This document shows, in pieces, positions 1 to 3,902 of a stretch of DNA of 8,106 nucleotides; positions within the stretch are counted from its first letter, which is position 1; every line of letters begins with the position of its first letter. This DNA is from CG2-30-40-21 sp043806395 (GTDB lineage: Bacteria; UBA9089; CG2-30-40-21): positions 1-8,106 of the forward strand of contig JAZDHC010000158.1 of the NCBI GenBank assembly GCA_043806395.1, read 5' to 3'. The position numbers were made by a program, and so were the translations under genes. Below the pieces are notes generated by a model that was not told the origin of the DNA, did not search any database, and worked only from the letters and a program-made list of their open reading frames with translations.

Positions 1-81
1 GTTCACTATGCCTTAAGTCGCACGCCTTGCTGGACGAGCGAATCGACAACCTCGATGTGACACATTTATTTTGTGACAGAC

Positions 82-115
82 CCTTACCTGATTACCGATT
101 ACCCTATTACCTTAC
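82..115 (-). repeat. Half copy of heptamer repeat next to CBS gene stop
   Basis: Read on the minus strand, this sequence starts on the base after the CBS gene stop codon and contains the units GGTAATA, GGGTAATC and GGTAATC. About 28 of 29 core bases match the 5' arm of the repeat that begins directly after the fliE stop at 1975. The opposite arm found after fliE is absent here; beyond position 81 the sequence is unrelated. It looks like a dispersed intergenic repeat attached to gene ends, here only half present. Confidence 0.7.
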
Positions 116-565
116 TTAAATACCCAACTCCCGCTTAAAGATAGCCTGATGGATTAATCCCTGGCTGACAATACCTACTAATTTTTTGTTATCAACTATT
201 GGCACTCGCCGAATATTTTTCAGGATCATAAGGGAAGCTACCTTCAGGATGGGTGTATCCGAGGTAGCAGTCAGTACATTTTTAACCATAAGACTCTCTA
301 TTTTCAGGGCAGTTACATTCTTATATTGTCCCTCTAATTCTTCAAAGTCTATATTGGAAAGGGGTGCGTTGTATAATTCAGCATACTTAGGATACATTGC
401 CTGCAAAATATCCTTTTCAGAAATAATTCCCAACAATTCCTTGTCCTCATTTACTACAGGCACACCTGTAATCCTGTTTGTACATAATATAGCCGTAACC
501 TTTTTGATAGAATCTTGAGGCATAACCGTACAAACATCCCTGATCATTATTTCAGAAACCTTCAT
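116..565 (-). CDS. Two-CBS-domain protein
   Basis: A stand-alone tandem CBS (Bateman) module of 149 residues. CBS pairs bind adenine nucleotides such as AMP, ATP or S-adenosylmethionine and act as energy or redox sensors; the partner here is unknown. Repeat 1 covers about residues 1-58, with MKVSEIMIRDVCTVMPQDS and the typical GVPVVNEDKELLGIISEKDIL core. Repeat 2 covers about residues 90-145, with LMVKNVLTATSDTPILK and RRVPIVDNKKLVGIVSQG. An acidic linker of about 30 residues lies between them, as is common in this family. There are no membrane segments or attached catalytic domain, so it is probably cytosolic. The ATG at 565 is preceded by AGGAGG with 8-nt spacing, and a sigma70-type promoter lies upstream. 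It is transcribed away from the flagellar genes, so a functional link with them is not implied. The fold is secure; the role is not. Confidence 0.9.
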   Translation of the reverse strand: MKVSEIMIRDVCTVMPQDSIKKVTAILCTNRITGVPVVNEDKELLGIISEKDILQAMYPKYAELYNAPLSNIDFEELEGQYKNVTALKIESLMVKNVLTATSDTPILKVASLMILKNIRRVPIVDNKKLVGIVSQGLIHQAIFKRELGI

Positions 566-608
566 GATAATTTCCTCCTTGCTACTGCATGACTAAACTA
601 TTGTAAGT

Positions 609-637
609 ATTATAATCCAAAATAGCCATAAAGTCAA
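609..637 (-). promoter_or_regulatory. Sigma70-type promoter of the CBS gene
   Basis: On the minus strand, TTGACT (plus 632-637) and a perfect TATAAT (plus 609-614) are separated by 17 bp. The predicted transcript starts near 602, giving a leader of about 37 nt before the ATG at 565 that includes AGGAGG. Spacing and match are close to ideal. Seen in sequence only, with no expression evidence. Confidence 0.75.
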
Positions 638-682
638 GGATTTTTTTGCAGTTAAGTGTCAAGGAAATGTTTTTCTTTGCTC

Positions 683-710
683 TCAAGTTCTCCCCCCTCA
701 TTGCCGATAA
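683..710 (+). promoter_or_regulatory. Sigma28 (FliA)-like promoter of flgB
   Basis: GCCGATAA at 703-710 is an exact match to the -10 consensus of the flagellar sigma factor. TCAAGTTC at 683-690 matches 6 of 8 bases of the TAAAGTTT -35 element, with a 12-bp gap instead of 11. Transcription would start about 7 bases later, leaving a very short leader that holds the AGAGGTG ribosome site of flgB. The position directly ahead of a flagellar gene makes chance less likely. Confidence 0.65.
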
Positions 711-729
711 GTAAAAAAGAGGTGAAGAG

Positions 730-1149
730 ATGTTAGAAGCAACAGGTGCGATGAGGACAATTAATATCTGTAATAAGGGGCTAGATGCTGCTATGGTCAG
801 GCAGAGGGTAATTTCAGATAATATTGCCAATGTAAATACCCCTGGTTTCAAAAAATCTCATGTAACCTATGAATACTATCTCCAACAGGCATTGCATGAA
901 AAGGGAAAGATGGTTAACAAGGTGACTGATCCAAGGCATATTGTCTGGGGTGGCCAGCCAGATCCAACCCGTGTCTCAGCCGGAATTGTGATTGAGAATG
1001 ATACGATTTATAAAAATGATGGCAATAATGTCGATATTAACGATGAGATGACTGCACTTTCTAAAAATACCATTATATATGAAGCAATTACTACTCGAGT
1101 AGCAGATAAATTCCGATCGTTAAATACTGTTATTAAAGGAGGTAAATAA
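730..1149 (+). CDS. flgB: Flagellar basal-body proximal rod protein FlgB
   Basis: FlgB forms part of the proximal rod of the flagellar basal body, a periplasmic axial structure joining the MS ring to the distal rod. It is exported by the flagellar type III apparatus, so it has no cleavable signal peptide, and none is seen. The N-terminal rod signature lies at residues 28-42 (ISDNIANVNTPGFKK). The C-terminal part contains the family pattern NDGNNVDINDEMTAL, followed by a helix ending near residue 135. The 139-residue length is normal for FlgB. The ATG is preceded by AGAGGTG with 5-nt spacing. The stop overlaps the flgC start by one base (TAATG), so the two are probably translationally coupled. 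A sigma28-like promoter lies just upstream. Assignment is firm from sequence and gene order. Confidence 0.96.
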   Translation: MLEATGAMRTINICNKGLDAAMVRQRVISDNIANVNTPGFKKSHVTYEYYLQQALHEKGKMVNKVTDPRHIVWGGQPDPTRVSAGIVIENDTIYKNDGNNVDINDEMTALSKNTIIYEAITTRVADKFRSLNTVIKGGK

Positions 1150-1592
1150 TGGCACTTTTTAATAGCATTAATACCTCTGGGTCAGGGCTTTCTGCAGAAC
1201 AACTCCGCATGGATATTATTTCCAATAATATTGCCAATGTGAATAGTACAAGAACCGAAGCAGGTGGTCCATATCGGAGACAAAAGGCTGTATTTATGGC
1301 TAAAGAGCCACAATTTACCATTGATCTGGGACCATTTGTTCGATCTCCGGTATGGAGGCTTGGTCAAGGGGTTCGTGCGGTTGGGATTGATACAGATGAT
1401 TCCCCTTTGCGAAAGGAGTATCAACCCAATCATCCGGATGCAGATAAGGATGGATATGTCCTTTTCCCAAATGTAAATATTGTGGTAGAAATGACAGATA
1501 TGATCGAGGCAACAAGGGCATACGAGGCTAATGTTACTGCCATGCGATCTGCAAAACAAATGATGATGAAATCTTTAGAGATTGGGAGGTAA
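1149..1592 (+). CDS. flgC: Flagellar basal-body proximal rod protein FlgC
   Basis: FlgC is a second proximal rod component that stacks with FlgB and FlgF in the periplasm. The 147-residue protein has the paired rod and hook family termini. The N-terminal heptad helix and signature lie at residues 4-33 (SGLSAEQLRMDIISNNIANV), and the C-terminal helix at about 110-147 (NIVVEMTDMIEATRAYEAN). The central NHPDADKDGYVLFPNVN stretch is characteristic of FlgC. The start codon shares one base with the flgB stop and is served by AGGAGGT at the end of flgB. The length is slightly above the common 130-140 residues, with the extra residues in the middle loop. A purine-rich 70-bp spacer separates it from fliE. 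Cotranscription of flgB, flgC and fliE is inferred from order and strand. Confidence 0.96.
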   Translation: MALFNSINTSGSGLSAEQLRMDIISNNIANVNSTRTEAGGPYRRQKAVFMAKEPQFTIDLGPFVRSPVWRLGQGVRAVGIDTDDSPLRKEYQPNHPDADKDGYVLFPNVNIVVEMTDMIEATRAYEANVTAMRSAKQMMMKSLEIGR

Positions 1593-1662
1593 GGGGAAAA
1601 GCAGGAAAGGTAGGAAAGGTAAGAAGATAGGAAAGTAGAGAGATAGAGAGGAGAGGAAAATT
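1593..1662 (+). repeat. Purine-rich spacer between flgC and fliE
   Basis: The plus strand of this 70-bp spacer is almost entirely A and G, with one C and a few T. It contains loose repeats of GGAAAGGTA and of GAGAGA-type units. Several stretches resemble ribosome-binding sites; the one nearest the fliE start is GAGGAGAGGA. No stem-loop is possible because complementary pyrimidines are missing. It may simply be expanded simple sequence, or it may tune fliE translation. Confidence 0.6.
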
Positions 1663-1974
1663 ATGATAAGTATAAATGGTCTTCAGCCAACACAGGAGAT
1701 GTTTAAGTACTCACCCGTTGCAAAACCAGCTTCATCAGCCAAGAACATTATGGACTCGTTTTCCAGTATTTTGAATCAAGGACTTCAAAAAACAAATACT
1801 CTGGAAAATCAATCTAATACATTAACTCAAATGCTGGTTTCCGGAGAGATAGAAAACATCCATGATGTAATGATTGCTGCACAAAAGGCAGAGGTTGCCA
1901 TCAATCTAACCATGAATATCAGGGATAAGGTCATTCGAGCCTATGATGAAATAATGGCTATGGGGAGTAGGTAA
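1663..1974 (+). CDS. fliE: Flagellar hook-basal body protein FliE
   Basis: FliE links the MS ring to the proximal rod and is among the first proteins exported during rod assembly. The protein has 103 residues, the usual FliE size. After a variable N-terminus, the helical core runs from about residue 28 (NIMDSFSSILNQGLQKTN). The C-terminal FliE signature is at about 59-97, including GEIENIHDVMIAAQKAEVA and INLTMNIRDKVIRAYDEIM. The ATG follows a GAGGAGAGGA ribosome site. In most flagellar clusters fliE is followed by fliF, fliG, fliH and fliI; here a long repeat hairpin and then nrdR follow instead, so the MS-ring and export genes must be elsewhere. The identity is secure. Confidence 0.95.
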   Translation: MISINGLQPTQEMFKYSPVAKPASSAKNIMDSFSSILNQGLQKTNTLENQSNTLTQMLVSGEIENIHDVMIAAQKAEVAINLTMNIRDKVIRAYDEIMAMGSR

Positions 1975-2075
1975 GTAGGGTAATAGGGTAATCGGTGATC
2001 AGGTAATAGGGCACTTAGTGTTTATCTATCACCGATCACCGATTACCGATTACCGATTACCGATTACCGGTTACC
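1975..2075 (+). repeat. Heptamer-based long hairpin after fliE
   Basis: The element starts on the base after the fliE stop. Its left arm includes GGTAATCGGTGATC (1987-2000), the perfect complement of GATCACCGATTACC (2034-2047). Outer pairing of 1979-1984 with 2049-2054 and inner pairing of 2002-2009 with 2026-2033 extend the stem to about 28 bp. The right arm is a tandem array of six 7-bp units at 2030-2071 with consensus YACCGAT, plus a partial TACC. There is no T-tract, so it is not a classical intrinsic terminator, though it could protect or end the fliE transcript. A near-identical left arm sits beside the CBS gene stop (82-115). Confidence 0.85.
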
Positions 2076-2371
2076 ATTTCTACCCTTAGGGAAATAGAGA
2101 ATGTGTTCCTGTATTTCCCCATTTATTAAGCAGGACATACCTACTTAACGATTACAGGAAAAAATGCAAAAATACCCCAAACAAAAATCATGCCAGTTTG
2201 TATCACAAAAACCATTTCAATTTGTGTGTCCCATTTTTCTCAACTCATTTATCTAAACAAGATTATAATTATATATCAGCTATTGAGGTTATTAAAAGTA
2301 CATGGATTTGCAACATATAGTTTTTTCTTGCATATGGTCTAACTTTTATCTACTCTTTGACTTTTGATTGT
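2076..2371. other. AT-rich intergenic stretch without a recognised gene
   Basis: No open reading frame with protein-like composition or ribosome site is seen on either strand in this gap between the fliE repeat and the nrdR promoter. Two weak inverted repeats occur. GGGAAATA (2089-2096) pairs with TATTTCCC (2112-2119), and TTCCTGTA (2106-2113) pairs with TACAGGAA (2153-2160). The two compete for the same bases, so they could be alternative folds or chance. Nothing else is supported. Confidence 0.5.
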
Positions 2372-2394
2372 GAAAAAAAATATTATTTTTTTTC
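2372..2394. repeat. A8/T8 palindrome abutting the nrdR -35 box
   Basis: GAAAAAAAATA and its exact complement TATTTTTTTTC flank a single central T. The palindrome ends one base before the TTGACA hexamer of the nrdR promoter. The A- and T-tracts could act as a promoter UP element or bend the DNA; the same symmetry would also give a weak A/U-only hairpin in RNA. Function is inferred. Confidence 0.6.
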
Positions 2395-2423
2395 TTGACA
2401 AACACATAGGGTTGTAGTACAAT
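2395..2423 (+). promoter_or_regulatory. Sigma70 promoter of the nrdR-nrdD unit
   Basis: A perfect TTGACA (2395-2400) and TACAAT (2418-2423) are separated by 17 bp, an optimal arrangement. Transcription should start near 2430, about 50 nt ahead of the nrdR start. No comparable promoter is seen in the short gaps ahead of the Ntn hydrolase, nrdD or redoxin genes, so this one may drive all four. Two NrdR-box-like sites overlap it. Confidence 0.8.
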
Positions 2424-2448
2424 TTATATGCAACACAAGATATTGAGA
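2402..2448 (+). promoter_or_regulatory. Tandem NrdR-box-like operator
   Basis: NrdR represses ribonucleotide reductase genes by binding two 16-bp palindromic boxes (consensus near ACACWATATWTWGTGT) about 31-32 bp apart. Here ACACAAGATATTGAGA (2433-2448) matches most consensus positions and sits at the predicted transcription start. A weaker site begins at 2402 (ACAC, then TTGT) inside the promoter spacer, exactly 31 bp away. The position over the promoter of nrdR itself supports autoregulation and control of the downstream nrdD. The upstream box alone would not be convincing. Confidence 0.55.
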
Positions 2449-2482
2449 AATTACCAACAGCAAGATGTTTGAGGAAGGCACA

Positions 2483-2950
2483 ATGAAATGTCCGTTTTGT
2501 GAAAATATTGAAGATAGGGTAATGGATTCTCGAGAGGTAGGGGAATCTGCAATTATCAGAAGAAGGAGAGAGTGTCTTGAATGTGGCAAAAGGTTTACTA
2601 CCTATGAACGGATAGAGAAGATACCCTATGTAGTTGTTAAGAAGGATGATAGACGGGAGCCTTTTGACAGAAATAAAATGGTTGGCGGACTTCTTAAGGC
2701 TTGTGCCAAACGACCTATAGAGATAGCCATAATAGAAAGAATTGTAGATGATGTGGAAAGTGATCTACACAACAATTCATCTAAGGAAATAAGTGCATCG
2801 ATGCTTGGCGAGATAGTGATGAAAAATCTCTGGCAGCTTGACAAGGTAGCCTATCTAAGATACACTTCCGTTCATCGTCATTATGAAAACATAGATGATT
2901 TTATTAAAGAGGCAGAACAGATAAAGGCAAGGGAAGGCATTCAGGTATGA
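2483..2950 (+). CDS. nrdR: Transcriptional repressor NrdR
   Basis: NrdR senses ATP/dATP and represses ribonucleotide reductase operons when dNTP is plentiful. The protein starts with a zinc ribbon, with Cys3, Cys6, Cys31 and Cys34 (MKCPFC and CLECGKRF). The basic strand IIRRRRE between the pairs is typical of the DNA-binding part. An ATP-cone follows at about residues 47-137, beginning VVVKKDDRREPFDRNKM and ending near VAYLRYTSVHRHY. The length of 155 residues is normal. The ATG at 2483 is chosen because it gives the canonical MKCPFC start and follows GAGGAAGG; an in-frame ATG at 2465 would add six atypical residues ahead of it. It is first in a unit with the Ntn hydrolase, nrdD and a redoxin, and the promoter carries NrdR-box-like sites. 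Identity is very secure. Confidence 0.97.
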   Translation: MKCPFCENIEDRVMDSREVGESAIIRRRRECLECGKRFTTYERIEKIPYVVVKKDDRREPFDRNKMVGGLLKACAKRPIEIAIIERIVDDVESDLHNNSSKEISASMLGEIVMKNLWQLDKVAYLRYTSVHRHYENIDDFIKEAEQIKAREGIQV

Positions 2951-2990
2951 GGTATGAGGTGTGATTAAACACCTGATACCTCATACCTGA
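2941..2990 (+). repeat. Hairpin of 7-bp units spanning the nrdR stop
   Basis: The arms are 2941-2960 and 2971-2990, and 19 of 20 positions pair. Two further pairs (2961-2962 with 2969-2970) leave a 6-nt loop GATTAA. The left arm is a tandem of a 7-bp unit (AGGTATG, AGGTATG, AGGTGTG) and includes the last two codons and the stop of nrdR. No T-tract follows. The design, heptamer arms in inverted order at a stop codon, mirrors the fliE element although the unit sequence differs. Confidence 0.8.
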
Positions 2991-2993
2991 TAC

Positions 2994-3014
2994 ATATAGA
3001 ACCTGGGAGGGGAA
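2994..3014 (+). repeat. Translation leader shared with the redoxin gene
   Basis: This 21-nt block ending in CTGGGAGGGGAA contains the ribosome-binding site of the Ntn hydrolase gene. It matches 20 of 21 bases of the block at 6301-6321 ahead of the redoxin gene in the same unit. Flanking sequences do not match, so the similarity is confined to the initiation region. Confidence 0.75.
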
Positions 3015-3020
3015 TTAATT

Positions 3021-3803
3021 ATGACCCTTACGATTTCATTAAGGGTCCCTGATGGGATTGTTATGGTGTCTGATAGCTTATTGACTATTCAGACACAATC
3101 ACCGCCAAAAGAGGAGTTTGTACGATGTCCAAAATGTGAGGGAAGAATCCCTTATGCTCGTATTGCTCCTCCGCCTCAGGTGCCGGTCTCTATTTCACCC
3201 AATGGACAAAAACTCTTCTGTCTTGGAGATGATGTAGGTATCTCAAGTTTTGGCATTGGGTTTTTAACAGGAAGAACCATCGAGAGTCATATCAGAGAGT
3301 TTGAAAATGTATCTGTTTATGGTAATGAAAACATTGAACAGATTGCAGGCAAGCTTGAGGAATATTTTCGGATAGAATTAACCAAAGAGGCTGGCAATCT
3401 ATCTAACATTCCAGAGCATGAATATCCAATAGGATTTCAGATAGCAGGATATGATGATGATGTCAGGATTGGCAAGACATTTCTGGTTAAGATAGGCAGA
3501 ACGACAGAGATTGAGCCTGTCCATGCCAGTGGTTATGGTTGTACCTTTGGTGGGGATGGCAGGGTAATACAAAAGCTCTGGAAAGAAGATCCATATATTC
3601 CCATTGCCATGCCAAATTTTCATCTTTTAACATTACAGGATGCAATAGATTATGCTATTTTTTTGATGCAGACAACTATTCAATTTCAGCGGTTTGCAAC
3701 GATGTTACCTACCTGTGGGGGAGATATTGATATTGCTATTATCACCCATCAGGAGGGGTTTATATGGATTGAGAGAAAGGAACTGGTAGGGGTTTATAGA
3801 TAG
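3021..3803 (+). CDS. Proteasome-beta/HslV-like Ntn hydrolase with CPKC insert
   Basis: No specific family name is recognised, but the 260-residue protein has the landmarks of the 20S proteasome beta/HslV fold. If Met1 is removed, Thr2 becomes the N-terminal nucleophile, and DGIVMVSD then places Asp at proteasome position 17 exactly. NGQKLFCLGDD (residues 61-71) aligns with the strand carrying catalytic Lys33, here Lys64. SGYGCTFGGDG (170-180) matches the Gly-rich Ser129 loop, and GGDIDIAIIT (233-242) matches the conserved C-terminal strand. About 30 extra residues (25-60) between the Asp17 and Lys33 positions hold CPKC, which could bind metal with other cysteines (67, 174, 232). The usual Asp166/Ser169 pair is not evident. 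It is longer than HslV (about 175 residues) and nearer in size to Anbu-type bacterial homologues. No HslU, PAN or other ATPase is nearby. It follows nrdR by 70 bp and precedes nrdD. It could be a peptidase, an amidohydrolase or an inactive relative; the fold is likely, the function unknown. Confidence 0.78.
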   Translation: MTLTISLRVPDGIVMVSDSLLTIQTQSPPKEEFVRCPKCEGRIPYARIAPPPQVPVSISPNGQKLFCLGDDVGISSFGIGFLTGRTIESHIREFENVSVYGNENIEQIAGKLEEYFRIELTKEAGNLSNIPEHEYPIGFQIAGYDDDVRIGKTFLVKIGRTTEIEPVHASGYGCTFGGDGRVIQKLWKEDPYIPIAMPNFHLLTLQDAIDYAIFLMQTTIQFQRFATMLPTCGGDIDIAIITHQEGFIWIERKELVGVYR

Positions 3804-3835
3804 TGTAAGCGTTCAGCCATCACTGAACGCTTACA
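3804..3835 (+). terminator. Perfect 13-bp hairpin after the Ntn hydrolase stop
   Basis: TGTAAGCGTTCAG (3804-3816) and its exact complement (3823-3835) flank the 6-nt loop CCATCA. The stem begins on the base after the TAG stop. There is no T-tract, so it may be a weak terminator, an RNA-stabilising 3' end or an attenuator reducing nrdD expression. Called as terminator-like only. Confidence 0.5.
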
Positions 3836-3847
3836 TACGAGGAATAA

Positions 3848-3883
3848 TCATAAGGTAGTAAGTGATTACCTTATGACCTTATG
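3848..3883 (+). repeat. Hairpin with 8-bp tandem repeat upstream of nrdD
   Basis: TCATAAGGTA (3848-3857) pairs perfectly with TACCTTATGA (3867-3876) around a 9-nt loop. The sequence ACCTTATG of the right arm is then repeated in tandem at 3876-3883. The stem ends about 14 nt before the G-rich ribosome site of nrdD, so it lies in the nrdD leader and could affect translation or transcript processing. Confidence 0.6.
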
Positions 3884-3902
3884 TTAACTGGGGGGCTTGA
3901 GA

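Noticed and set aside
22..78. Short minus-strand reading frame MCHIEVVD... of 19 codons beside the CBS gene, with TGTGACA twice nearby (56-62 and 72-78).
   Set aside because: Too short, no ribosome site, and a stop directly upstream. It may be a gene remnant, but nothing identifies it. The two TGTGACA copies are not enough to call a regulatory site.
600..729. Sigma54 promoter for the flagellar genes.
   Set aside because: No GG-N10-GC arrangement with the flanking consensus was found; GG and GC pairs present have 8 or 14 bases between them.
582..851. Minus-strand open frame of 89 codons across the flgB promoter and 5' end.
   Set aside because: It overlaps flgB and both divergent promoters, has no ribosome site and has no recognisable motifs; a shadow of flgB.
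2030..2075. Possible CRISPR array from the tandem ACCGATT units.
   Set aside because: Units are 7 bp with no spacers between them; it is a simple tandem repeat forming one arm of a hairpin.
2383..2589. Minus-strand open frame of 68 codons across the nrdR promoter.
   Set aside because: Overlaps the well-supported nrdR start and promoter; composition is that of AT-rich noncoding DNA.
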